Source: Larus michahellis (taxonomy: Eukaryota > Chordata > Aves > Charadriiformes > Laridae). From it: a stretch of DNA of 64,000 nt. The stretch's first letter is position 1. Each line of letters starts with the position of its first letter. Location of the stretch: the NCBI RefSeq assembly GCF_964199755.1, contig NC_133896.1:177867092-177931091 (forward strand). Direction: 5' to 3'. Below are positions 12,201 to 25,800 of this stretch, in pieces. A program made the translations under genes and the position numbers. The notes under the pieces are model-generated. The model was not told where the DNA came from and made no database searches. It was given only the letters and a program-made list of their open reading frames with translations.

Positions 12201-15200
12201 AAAAGTAGTATTTTATTAACAGCCTTTCACCATTCAGGAGTCCGTCAGAAGTCAGTCTCGTCAGCCTTCAGCGCATTCCCTTGAGCACCTCAGAACTGAA
12301 AGAAGTAATTGTGCTAGTTCCTGCTCCTAAATGCTAACAGAATTTACTCTTGAAAGATAAATTCCACAGGCTTACTTACACTTCCTTCTGGGAAAGGTCT
12401 CTTTCACGCCACGTTAGCTGGGTGTATACATGCCACACGGCATGCAGATGGAGAGAGAAAGTATACCATAAAAGTGCATTAGTCTTTGTCCTAGCCCTTA
12501 AGGCAATTTAAAATCATTGCTTAGCCTCTGATGAACTGCCTTAAAAAATAAAAAAAGGATGGAAACCATCAGTTATATTTGTGTTACACAAAAATCCACA
12601 AGTAACAAGTTCTGCAGTGATCTTTCTAGCTTGCGTTGCCAAGATGCTGGTGAGTTAGAATTCTCAAAAAAACCCACAGGCGTTTTGTGCCTTGAACTGC
12701 GTTGTTACAGTCCAGCTACATCACCTGGCTACATTGTCCTAAAACATGTTTTACATGCTGTGAGGACTGAAGTCATTTTAAGTGGCCTTCTAGCTTCAGT
12801 GCTGAACTCCCACCACAGGGATTTTGTTCGAGGTGGCTGCTATTGAATTCTGCAAGTTCGTTTCAGTAAAAATCCCCCCCGAGCGTGCCTTGGATTACAG
12901 TAGTGTGTATAGATCGGGTCTGCTGATGCCAATTCCTAGCTCTGGAAGCCAAGAAACTGCAATCCCACATGCTACAGGTGTTCCTCGGAGATCTTGAGGA
13001 GTTACAGCTCACAAGCTTCTATACTCGTCACTTACTCCTCAGTGGTCTCCTTGGGTAATCGGCGGGTCACAGGTGATCAATACATGGTTGTCTCTTGGCC
13101 ACGTTTACTCAGCTCCCTGTATGCTGTCGTTGTAAAGGCTTGGAGCAGATTTATGAAGTACATACGTATAAAAGGCATTAAAAGGAGACAACGTGTTTAA
13201 CCAATCGCAGTAGAACCCTGTGAACAATACGTTTGAATCCTGTCACCGCTCTTCTAAAAGGCTTATTCGGAAACTTTAAAAATTAAGTTTCAAGAAAGAT
13301 GTGCAGGGCACTGGATCTACAACTGGTACGACACTTTTAATTCAGCACCATACATTGTAGTAACTGAAGCCATTTTTTAAACTGTATGTACGAGAGCAAA
13401 AGCTTGCCAAGCTCCTTACCTTAACGCCTTCCTCCGTCCCCCAGCGCCGCCCCCCCCGACCCTACACACGTACACGTGTTCCAGGCAGCACTGACACAAA
13501 AGATGCTGCAGATTGTCGCCAAAAAATTTAATGCAAACCATCTAGGTACGAAAGAGATGTCTTTATTCTGTTTCATTACTCCATTTACAATTATTATACA
13601 TGTTAAAGGTCTCTCGGTAAAACTACTGAAATTAATTTAATGTAAACAACGACCGTTTTGTGCAACGCGTGCCGACCAACGTATTAAGTACAACTAGAGA
13701 AACAGAATGGTCAAATGATTTCCACGATAATTTGCACGGTAGGTTTCTTCTACAAAAATCATTATAAAAACGTAATAAAAAATATGCATGTTTTCATAAA
13801 ATAAATAATTCCCATCTAATTGAAGGCTATAAACTAGGGTAGAAAATACAAGCAGTTTATTTGGAGGGATCCTTAATTACTTCTCGCATTCACCCATTTC
13901 TGCTGTTACTCTTCCCTTACCCTTTAAGAAAATGCTTACGCAGGGTGCAAGTAAATATTTTAGTGATTGCTTTTTTTATCTGTGAATACTTTGGATGTAT
14001 TACTATAAAGAATTTTAAAAAATTAATCAAATAAAATCAAATCTTAATTATACATATCATGCCAAACAGTTCAGAAAGAGATCATAATTTGGACCACCCT
14101 GCTTCTCATCTTCCTCTTTACATTAACGTTACTACTGTTTTTAGTAATCACACTTGCAAAAATAAATCCTTTGTACAGTCCGGAAATCTGAAATTCACCC
14201 TTTCAATTGATGATTGTTAAAGAGAATTAGCATGAGAAACAGAAAAGACGCAAGATCATAAATAACTTTTAAATCTCAGACAAGTTGTGTCTTGTTTTTG
14301 AGCTACAAACCTTACAAGCTGAAGCCAAGAACATTTTGAAGGCCCTATTCAATAAGTTCATTTTCCAGAAGTCTAAGGTCATTCTAACAAAATTCATCCC
14401 CTAAAAGTTAGCAATTCAGTTTGTTTCCGGCTTTTAGTAGGGCACTGTTTCAAGAGCATGACACAGCTGATTCAGGATGTTAGGTTCAATTACCGTCTAG
14501 CCGGTTACAAAAATCTTGATTAAATTGCTACGGAAGTAAAAATAATGCATGTCATGTTTGCTGGTTAGAAATCTCAAGTAAGTTTTTTCTATTGTGTTTG
14601 CAATGTGAGAACTAAAACTTTATTGCTTTATTGACCGGATAGAAGTTTCCCTTTAACTGTATTTTTCAGAAATCCTTCACTGTTGAATTGCTGAAAATAT
14701 TTCCAGAACTGTGCTATTCACACACCGCGTGTGCGCAAGTCTGGGGTCTAAAGCATTGCTTTTTAATGCTACGCAATTCATTCCATACCTCCCCTTTTGA
14801 GATTTTTTTATTTTTTATTTTTTTTTTTAAATATCATTGGTTGCCTTCAAATCTAGGTCGGACCAACTCTTTCAGGCTTAGTGCCAACAGCTACTCGTCA
14901 GCCACAGGCTATCGCTTTGGTACGAGCCTTTCTGTGCGGGGGGGGAAACAGAACAGGCAGCAGAACTTCCATGCCATATCCTGGGGCTGGATATCTGTGC
15001 TATGAAAGGGGCGAAAGCCTGCTTCCACTGGAGCACGTACTGGAACAGACTTTTATTTTCCGTTAATCCAACAAAGTTTACTTCGGAGCTCTACCAACCC
15101 AGAGCTCTGAAATCTCAGTCTTTCCCTTATCTCTTCTTTCCCCTTTAGTGACCGTTATTACTGCATGGGTTCTTTTAAACAAATCCCATCAAATTTAACC

Positions 15201-16683
15201 AAATCTGGTTTTGATCAGGCACAGGGAGTTCTGGGTTTCCAGACTCTCCTCATTCCATTGCTTTTGCTCATTGATGGTTTTCTTGAAAGTATCAAGAGTT
15301 TGTTTATATTAATACTTTTCTCAGTAAGTGGCATGCAAAAAATTATATTTCTAAATGTTTATCTAAATACTCGGGCAATTCCTGTAAGCGGACATAATAG
15401 TATTCGGAATTAAACATAAGAGGGAAGTAAAATTGTAATGGTTTAATAGAAGGAAGGCTGCACCATTCTCTTAATGATGTCCTGAGACCAATTAAGCTTA
15501 TTGCACCTTCTTACATTCCTTCAAAAGAGGACCGGAGCATCAATTTGGACACAAGTGCTCTTAGGAAACACTGGTGGAGTCGGGTGATCAACATTAGTAC
15601 TAATACAATTACTAAAGTCACAACACTATCATTTAATTTTAAAGTAACCAATAGTACATCTTGCTTCAGTATATAAAGTTTTAGGAGTTGTTCAGGGGGA
15701 AGAGATTCTATTTTCCTATTAAGACGTTTCCATCACTTCTCCTTTTCCTTGATTTCTGTCAAACCAAGGAAAAAACTGATCAAAGAATTGCTAAAAGGCT
15801 TCTTCTGACCTATAGCTTACTTTATTACTAAGAGAATTAAACTTTTTTTACTTTTTTTTTTTTAATTGTGGAACAGTAGATAATTTTCATAACTGGAATG
15901 GAGTTTTCATGGCAGCTGTTCATCAGGAAAATTTAACTAAAAGGACTAGCCTGGTATTAAGCACCCATTTTTAACAGTTTGCAGTCTACTATAAATCACA
16001 CGCGTATTCCAGGGACCCATTTCTGGAATACTATAGTTGTAGTCTTCCCTTGTGAAAGTCAGAGAGTTTCATCACTGATACTGACAGACACTCACCCCGC
16101 TCCGGCTTCCCCGCACCCCCGGCAGTTCATTTCTGCCTAGTCTTCTTGGGACCAGTGCTAATACTCCTGAAGGTACACAACAAAACTGATGGGGGGCGGG
16201 GGGGGGAAGCAATCCAAATCGAAACTAACATTCCTTTCCTTTCTCTTTCCCTCGTGCTTTTAGGAGTTGTGTCTTAAAACGTAGGTGTTTTTGCAGTTAC
16301 GTTAGCTCCTATGCAAGTTGCCTAGGTTTGCTTCCTCTGTGTAAAATATTCCTCTTGAAGCTGAAGTTAGAGCCAAACTTTCAAAACAAGCCTCCTCATG
16401 GAATCTACCCTGATCACAGACGGCACACAATTCTGAAAAAACACTATGTTTTTTCTGTACCAAGTCTAGCCGCCTTCATTCTCAAAAGATCACTTAATGA
16501 TACTGATAAATCTGTTAATAAGTCCTGAAAACCCCCACATTATTTATAAACTTCCTTAATATATACGAGACAATTTATTACATTTGCATTAAAAAAAGCA
16601 AGACAGTATGTATAATCCGGGTAATTGAGGTCACCTATACAAAGATTTATTAGACAAGACAATTTAAGTTCTCCAACAGAACG
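12201..16683. other. Convergent DIS3/BORA 3' flank; may include a long BORA 3' UTR
   Basis: No protein-coding gene was recognised. On the - strand, AATAAA signals lie at 16651-16646 (about 30 nt after the proposed BORA stop), 16579-16574 and 13567-13562. BORA could therefore have a very short 3' UTR or one of about 3 kb. The 13.55-14.5 kb part is AT-rich and UTR-like. A C-rich tract lies at about 13,440-13,460 and a G-rich tract at about 16,190-16,206. Confidence 0.45.
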
Positions 16684-16869
16684 CTACATACCATTTTTGT
16701 GAAATCCCTGAACTTGATTTTCGTTTTTATGTTTCCAGGCAGCAATGTTGCAAGTTGCGTTTTGACCAAATACTGTACTATGTGCTTCTGCTTTTTGGAA
16801 ACAGGATTGCTTCTCTGGAGATTTTGCTCTCAGCAACTGATTGTCCTTGTGGTTTAACACTGAACACTC
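16684..16869 (-). CDS. BORA: Proposed last BORA coding exon, extended C-terminus
   Basis: The acceptor TTAACCTAG precedes 16869. An in-phase open stretch of 61 codons begins [20 protein letters not shown] and ends FHKNGM, with TAG at 16686-16684. The piece [18 protein letters not shown] can be laid against human DHTTQRCWMKTASPFQCSS, after which the human protein ends. The bird protein would continue about 40 residues further. Support is a correct phase, an acceptor, an open frame and weak similarity. An exon elsewhere in 13.5-17.9 kb is not excluded. Confidence 0.6.
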   Translation of the reverse strand, partial: ECSVLNHKDNQLLRAKSPEKQSCFQKAEAHSTVFGQNATCNIAAWKHKNENQVQGFHKNGM

Positions 16870-19800
16870 CTAGGTTAATACAGAAAAGTTAATTTTAAAA
16901 CCATTTTCACAAAAATTCCCCAAAAGAAACAAGATCCAAACTCACTATCTGAAAATTTCAAGTTGCAATTTGTACCTTAGCCCCCCATCTCTCCCCTTCT
17001 GAAATGAAAAAGAAATGAAAGAGAGTGTCTTCTCTGCACAAATCTTTGAGACGTGCTGTCAGGAAGAACCTTCTTCCAGAGCACGCATGCTCTCAATGAG
17101 CCAGACCAGACTCTTTCAGCCCGCAACGTCCAGGCTTTTTTCTTTTCATTCTCTGCGGGTTCTCTGTTGTGAGGGTTGAATGAAGTACTTAATGCCTCCA
17201 CACTTAAATCCTAATCCAAAATGCAAAATTGGTCTTAGCTGGGATCTAGCAATAGAACGACTAGCAGTGGGAGAAGGCAGCTGCAGGACACTGGTGAGTA
17301 TCTAGGACAGGTTTCATATTAGACAATTAATTCTGATGAATACATTCACATGTATAATCCATGTCCAACAGGGTGACTGGGGGCAAGACCTCAGCGAAGA
17401 TGGGTATTTTTAGAAGTTAAGATAAAATATCCACCTATTCTTCCATCAAGGGCATAGTTATCCTAATCTTACATGAGTAGAGTTCCAAAATTGATGTCAA
17501 CCATCTGTTAAGACACCAACAATCCACTCATTACCTTGGTAGAGAAGTGGCTATTAGCACGTCCGATACAGAAATAAAGTCAGAGCCGAATGGGCTTACT
17601 TGAGTCTTTTTATAATCTGGTACTACTGGTCAGTACTGTCTCCCCTTCGGACCGTAGATGACACTTAGTAGACCACAAAGTTTGTAAGACCGTTAAGTCC
17701 ATAATTACTAAGTGACAAGAGCTGATCTTTGCTCTCTCTTCCAAATAAACTACCCTTGCTTCCCATTCTCTGGAAGAAGCAGAACTCTCCCATTAGTCAC
17801 GAGATTGAGAGTTTTGCTAGACAGGTATTGCCTTTTGTAGTTTCTTTTGGTTTTAAGATAGGTCATAAAAGGGCTGGTAATCAAAAGACTTGTACCCAAG
17901 AAAGCTCCCCACCAAGATGGAGAGCAGAACAACCCACCCATAATCCAGGAGGAAGCAGTCAATGATCTGCTTCTGCACCTAGACGTACATAAGTCTATGG
18001 GGCTGGATGGGATTCACCCAAGAGTACTCAGGGAGCTGGCGGGAGAGCTCACCAAGCCTCTCTCCATCATCTATCAACAGTCTTGGTCAACAGGGGAGGT
18101 ACCAGATGACTGGAGGGTGGCTAATGTGATGCCCATCTACAAGAAGGGTCGGAAGGAGGATCCGGAAAACTACAGGCCTGTCAGCCTGACCTCGGTACCA
18201 GGAAAGATCATGGAGAGGATCATCTCGAGTGAGCTCTCACGGCAAGTGCAGGGCAGCCAAGGGATCAGGGCCAGCCAGCATGGGTTTAGGAAAGGGAGGT
18301 CCTGCTTAACCAACCTGATCTCTTTCTATGACCGTGTGACCCACCTTCTGGATGCGGGGAAGGCTGTGGGCGTTGTCTATCTGGACTTTGGGAAGGCTTT
18401 TGACACCGTCCCCCACAGCATTCTCCTGGAGAAGCTGGCGAATCATGGCATAGACAAGTGTACTTTTTGCTGGGTTAAAAACTGGCTGGATGGCCATGCC
18501 CAGAGAGTTGTGATTAATGGGGTGAAATCCTCTTGGCGGCCGGTCACCAGTGGTGTCCCTCAGGGCTCAGTTTTGTGGCCAGTTTTGTTTAATATCTTTA
18601 TCAATGATCTGGATCAGGGGATTGAGTGCACCCTCAGTAAGTTTGCAGATGACACCAAACTAGGTGGGAGTGTTGATCTGCTTGAGGGTAGGAAGGCTCT
18701 ACAGAGGGACCTGGACAGGCTGGATCGATGGGCCAAGGCCAACTGTATGAGGTTTAATAAGGCCAAGTGCCGGGTCCTGCATTTCGGTCACAACAACCCC
18801 AAGCAGCGCTACAGGCTTGGGGAAGAGTGGCTGGAGAGCTGCCTGGCAGAAAAGGACCTGGGCGTGCTGGTGGACGGCCAGCTTAACATGAGCCAGCAGT
18901 GTGCCCAGGTGGCCAAGAAGGCCAACAGCATTCTGGCCTGTATGAGGAATAGCGTGGCCAGCAGGAGCAGGGAAGTGATCGTGCCTCTGTACTCGGCACT
19001 GGTGAGGCCTCACCTCGAGTGCTGTGTTCAGTTCTGGGCCCCTCTGTACAAGAGGGACATTGAGGTGCTGGAGCGTGTCCAGAGGAGAGCTACCAGGCTG
19101 GTGAGGGGTCTGGAGACCAGGTCATATGAGGAGAGGCTGAGGGAGCTGGGCATGTTTAGCTTGGAGAAGAGGAGGCTGAGGGGAGACCTCATTGCCCTCT
19201 ACACCTGCCTGAGAGGAGGTTGGAGAGAGGTGGGTGTTGGCCTCTTCTCCCAGGTGAATAAGGACAGGACCAGAGGAAATGGTCTGAAGCTGCGGCAGGG
19301 GAGGTTTATAAGGTTAGATATTAGGAAGAATTACTTTACTGAAAGAGAGGTCAGGCACTGGAACAGCCTGCCCAGGGAGGTGGTTGAGTCACCATCCCTA
19401 GAGGTGTTTAAGAAACATGTAGATGTGGCACTTCAGGGCATGCTCTAATGGCACAGGTTGTAGGGGGTTTGTGTGTGTGTATGATTGGACTCAATCTCAA
19501 AGGTCCTTTCCAACTATGAAGGCTCTATGATTCTATGAAGTCAGCATGCCAGGTATGGTCCAGAAAACTTGAGGTTAGTTTATGAAAAGAAGTGGCAGAC
19601 AATCTTTCCAAAAAAAAGTGCTTCTCCACAGGCACACACTGAAAAACTTAGCAATAAAAAAAGGAGCAAGAACAACAGAAACAAAAATAAGAGACAGACT
19701 ACAACACACCAGAAGCCATGAGCGGCCTCACAATTACCTTTTACACACATACTTGTTTCCTCTGAAACTACCTTTGGCTTTGTCATAGAACACATTAATT

Positions 19801-22800
19801 TTATTCTCATCTTACAATAATTGTCCTGCATTTAGTCCTTGTTTTCAACATAATACTTGAAACGATGCTACATTAACATGCTTTCTATTATCACCTGACG
19901 GTCTCTCCCCTCAGGCTCCCTGAAAGTGAATAAAATAGGGAATGGATGCTTTGGATGGGAAGCCTATCACTTTGGTATCACAATTTAACTCCTACCTTTG
20001 TTCTAAGAAGCTGAGATTTATTCTGAAACACGTTAGTATTCACATCATTTTCTCTGCAATTGGTTTCAGCCCCTGCAGTATCCATAATGCTGCTTCCACA
20101 AGTCTGTGTATTATAACCACTGTCCACCTGAAATCAAGAAGCAGGGCTTTAAAAATGTGCTGCAATTTATCGCCAATAAACCCCTCAGATTCTCATACCT
20201 GATACGATTTGTATTTAGCAGAACTTCATCTAACAAACCAACTACCACCAGTGAATAACAAAAGCAAATGGTAAATGGGTCTGTCAGTTCGCATTAAGCT
20301 AAAAGTTACGTAGTAACATAAAAATAATTGATAATTGCTATGCTAACTCCACTGAGAGAGGAAAAAGGGGATGGGGGGAGCAATAAAAGTCACAATACCA
20401 CCTGCATGCCACATCCAATAAGAGAAAATAGACAATTACTTCCAGAACTGTACACATATTAAAAGTAAGTATGTCGAGTTCCATTCTACAGAGAAGCAAA
20501 AAAAGATTTTACCTGAATACTACTGTTGTCACAAGGAATTGCGCTGCTTTCTGCAAGAGGTGACATGCACATGCGAGAGCTTTCAATACTGAAAGTAATC
20601 CCCGTCATAAAGCTGGTCATTGGTGCGTTGCTATTGCCAATTGTTTCTTTTATCCAAGTGTTTTCCTCTGACACTTCAGCTGCATCAGCCATATCTACAG
20701 TATTATTTTCCTTTGAGCCTTCTATATCCTGAAAGGATGACAGCCTTTGATGACAAGCTTCTGAGTGATCTGGTGCAATAGACACAGTCGCTACCACGAG
20801 ATGTGTACCATGTGCAAAAGTGTCACCGTCTGGCTGACGTAAGTTTATTCTACTATCCATTTCTGCGAAGCGAGCTTCTGCTGGAGAAGCATTTTCCTTG
20901 TCTTCCTCATCCTCACCACGATTCTCAACTGCAATTGGTATTCTAATGACAGAAGTCTGATACTGGGCAGTTCCTCTACAAGCTCCAAGCCTCATAGGAG
21001 AACAATTTTTAATTGGAGAACAACCATCTATGTAAGGGCTTCTTGTACTTGGAGGTGTCATTCTATTTGAGGCAGAAGGAATATCTGGAGAGCGAAATGT
21101 AAATTTTCTTTGGTCTGTGAAAAACAAAGTTATTCTATCAGATATCAGGTGGAGTTACAGTCATCATTCCCAAAGCCCTACACCCCTTTGAATAATTACA
21201 GCCAACTACATAGTATTTTACTGACCACGGTCCGCAGCTCCAAAGCCTTCCTAAAAACACAAAACAAAAAACCAACCAACGAAAAAAAAAACCACCAAAA
21301 CCCAAACCAACCACACTTGTAAACTATCATGGTACAGGCAAGATTTTATCGCATTTTTACCACCAAACTTGTTTCCTAAGACATGGTTTGATGTACATTT
21401 TCAATGTCAATACTACACAGTGTTCAAAGGAAAGTATGCGAAAGCTGGTTCTGTGGCTGTTTTCCAAACAAATATCAATACACATATTCTATAGGCATTT
21501 AAAACATTTGGGGCAGCAATAAAGTTTTCAAGAAAATCAAATAAGTGAAAAAACACCTACGCAATCTCCACATACAATGGTGCTGAAACACCACAAAGTT
21601 CACGAGAGCAAAATTACATATAAACACGGCGTTAAGTCTTACCAGGTAGTGGATGAAACATGAAATACTGACATTTTCTAGAGCAACAAGGACACAAAAT
21701 GTTGCCGATATCTTCACTAGTCAGTTTCAATTAAAATAAACTTCACCATCACGTGATTTGAAAACTCAAGCCAACTGGAATTGTGACTTGGTTTAGTTCA
21801 GGCATATAGCTTTAATCCCCCTCCTCATACTACGTTAATCCTTTAATTTTTTTTTTTTTTCCATTCCTATTAGGTCTCAGTTCCTCCTTGTAGAATATTT
21901 TCCCTAGTTGACTGTTTGCAAGCAGATACTTCAGTGTTTCATATCATTAAGATATTTCACTGCTGAACAATAAATGTGTCATACAAGAGGAGACTGCTGG
22001 TCTGCCAAGCACAGTAACTTGTCTCCAAACAGAAACAAGTTCCAGGAAGAATGCAGCAGTTTTTAGAAAAAAAACCATATAAATCAAGAAAAATTTAATA
22101 CAAATACAATTAACCCATACCTGAGAGCGGTGTCTTTCTTATGTGAAAAGCAATTGGTGAAAAAGTAGGAGAACCATTATGTGCAGGAGACCCCTCTGGA
22201 AACGTGGGACTGGTTATACTTCCCAGACTATAAGCCCTTGCTCCTCCCTGAATAGGACTTGATGAAAACTGACCCTTCAGTTAAAATAGAATAAAAAAAA
22301 AAAATTAGAAAGAAAATTTAAAAGCTAGCATATTTTCATAATGTGAACTTTGATGAATACGTATAAATAAAAAGCGTTCTAACTAAAAAGCTTACGATGG
22401 CAGCACTGAGGAAAACCAATCCTGTACAATGACAATTTCTATCATTAGTTTAGTTTAAATATTCCAATTGCAGCTCTTCACTTGGACTTTACACCTCCAG
22501 GTAGGAAAAGAGCAATGGACTCAAACTGTCATATAATACCAACTAAGACTATAATATCTGCTATATTTAAGAACTACGAGAAGCCTAAACAGAGAGTTAA
22601 TGCTATCTGTGTATATAGTCAAGTATTTCATCTCAATTTCATACTCATACCAAGGCAGATGAAAGCCAGCCACTATTTATATTTTCATAGAATCCATATT
22701 ATCTGAATTATTTAACTTGGCAGCAGACAAAATACTTTTCCTTAAGACAAGAGAATAGCGGTTGTGATCTTGTTTAAGAGTATGGTGCAAAAAGAAAAGT

Positions 22801-22855
22801 CACTTCTAGCAGTATAAATATGTTGTAGAAATTCTTTACTAGGTTACCATAGCAA

Positions 22856-22886
<31 letters not shown>

Positions 22887-25800
22887 ACGACACACTCCTG
22901 CTGGGGTAGCGTTTTTCCATGCACTTCAGCCATCAGACAGACATAACCATACCACCTAACCCAGTTTAGCTGTGCTATGTCCACCTGGGAATAAGATTCA
23001 CCTTGCTTAATACAAAAAACAGACATTATGTTCTGTGTTCTCATACATGTCTGTTCATCTGAAATCTCTATTTAATGGAAAAGAAAGAAGCATGTTTAGC
23101 ACTGCATTCGAAGATCCACAAGTCATTTTTTCCACCATAAATGAGTTTAGCAGCTATAAGGGAAATAATTGTATCACCTGTTCATATCAACTAGTACTTT
23201 AGACAGCAGTTCATGGATTTAAAGAGGATGGATTTTTGTATACGTTTTTTATGGAAAAAAAAATGGTTTCGACACGTTTTCACCAAGTCTTGCAAAGGTA
23301 TCAATTCCTACTTCCTTTCCATAACATAAAAGTAAAGCATAATTCCTTCCATACAAAATAATAGTACAACATAATAATTTGATATAATAAAAAGTCAGTA
23401 ATGTGTTCTTTCAAGACTTTTTTTTGTTAATTTTTTTTTCTGAATTTGGAATTTTAAAAAAAAAAAAAAACAAACCAGCCCTTTGGTCTAATACCTACTG
23501 CCTCACAAAGCAGTTATAGCTTATTAAAAAACATGGTTGTTCATCTTGTGAAAGTTAAAACACATAATCGGTACAGCCTGCTCTAAGAGCTACACTTCTG
23601 CCAGGTTAAGTCACATCCCATCCAGCCCCGAAAACTGGCTACTTACTGAACTAGATGTCTCCAGAGGGCTTCTGCACCGGACTGGAGATATGTCTATTGA
23701 ACAAAGCACTCCAAGTGCACTCCCGCTACTGCATGGGCTATGCAGAGAAGGGGACAAACACTCAGATACGCTTCCATTTTCTTCTAAAAACAGCTTTCTT
23801 CTGAGTGATGAAGAACTGAGATTTTCCTGAGACTGATCTGCAAATTCATCAGGTCTAAAATATTCACCTAGACACGTGGGGGAGAGGTCATTTCCAATAA
23901 GAATGCAAGAAAAAAAATAGTATCTTCCACTACAGAGACATATATATCTAATTTAAAACATTTAATCCAATTTACCAATACAGCAAGCAATTAATCTAAT
24001 TTAGGCACCTATCCCAAAGGATCACTTGTTATCATTACAAAAATGGTAATATTTAATACTTTATGATAATGATAGCCTTTAATACTAAAGTCTGCATTTT
24101 CAAAAAAAAATATAAACATTGGCTAGCATCTACTTACTGGCCTTCTCCCAAAATCATATTATTCTTCAGATCCGAGTTGTGAAATAGGGTTTATTATATT
24201 ACCAAAGCAAAACCCAGACCTTTTTTCAGGTCTCCCATATGCTTTGATGCTCATTGTGATACATCCAAAGGCAAACCAGATTCAACTCTTAAGTCAAAAC
24301 AGTTAGCACTTTACAGTAGCAAGGCATACAGATGTTAACAGAGACCCATTAAAATACGCTGAGATTATTTTAGTTTTTTGTTTCTCGCTCTATTCTAATT
24401 GGATATTCCTTGTAGAAGAAATTGTCATGAATTTACAAATTACACATTGATGGAAGCATTTGTTAAAATGAAACACAAAAGCAATAAATATGGTTCTGTT
24501 TTTCTGTTTTAATTTTGATGGCCCACAGTCAGGGTCGTGAACTTCAATATCAGGATAGGCACATGGAACCAAACACCTCTGAGCTGGCTTATACCCACTA
24601 TTCCCACGTATGAGCTGTAAGAACAGGCCTTTCCAGCCCCCCTGCCTGAGAAGTTCGCAGCAGTTGCTTGATATAGCAGTTACAATCAGTTAATTTGGAC
24701 TCTTGCTGTCATCATGGCTTTTCTGCCACCACACAATTTCTAGTCACCACCATGGCTCCAGTTAAATTAAAGGCACAGAATTACAGCATAGCTTTGCTCA
24801 AGGCAAGGTTGAACTATGAGCCACATGGCCAGCAATCTGTAAGTCAAAAACAGCTCTGCTAAGTTAAATAACTGCTCTATTGGGGGGGGTGGGCAGGGGG
24901 TGTCTTCTGCTTACTACTTTTTATGCATTCAGAACAATTTCCAATGGTCCTCCATATCCCTCCTTTTTTATCTTTATCTCTGCACTCAAATCATATAATT
25001 TTAAGTCAGATGACCTATGCAACATGCAATAACTGTCTATTTTAGAACACATACTTAAAACTTTCATTCCTACATTAGGTTTTCAACATTTCATAGGACA
25101 AAAAAACCCAGCAAACAATACAAAAACAAGTTTTCTATTTAGACATTTATAATTAAATTTAGATATTACACGACATACCTAGTATTTTCTCTAAATTAAA
25201 ATCCACTGGCAAAGACAGTACTGTCTGACAAGCAGCTGCAATGAATAAAATCAACAAAATTAGCTTACGGTGACCTTTTACTAAAACTATAGAAACAAAA
25301 ATTCACTTTCAAATTGCACTGTAACTGAGCTATTTAAGTTACAGCTGCAATAAGGAAAAGTGTTAATTAAAGCTAGGATTCTGATTTGATGACACTATAA
25401 GCAGCACGCTCAGGCCTACAGATAAAAAAAAAACAAGGCTTGTAACATAAAAGCCTCTAGAGAGGCATTCTTAACTGAGGAGAAAGGTCTCTGAAAAAGG
25501 AAAGATTCAAAAGGAAATGGGAGAAGGATTATCAAAACGCCCTGGGGGAAAACACTACCTATTTATCTAAAATGAAATAGTTTAAAAGATTTCTTAAGAT
25601 TTCTGCTATTTATTTCGCAGAGGAAATAATCAAGATTCTCTACCCCAAAACAATCCAACACATTAAAGGTTTCTTGAAACTGTAATTTACCCATAAACCT
25701 GAGGCTTATATGCACTTTTTAATTCAGAAAAAGTGCATACATTGAGTTGGAAAAAATGCACTCTACTTCAATTTCTACCTCAGAAAAGCGTATAATAGAA

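Noticed and set aside
18699-19013. A - frame of 104 codons opposite the CR1 reverse transcriptase
   Set aside because: An antisense shadow of the CR1 ORF2 frame.
22860-22886. A27 on the BORA strand considered as a retrocopy tail
   Set aside because: No AATAAA or mRNA-like sequence precedes it on that strand; it is treated as a simple repeat.
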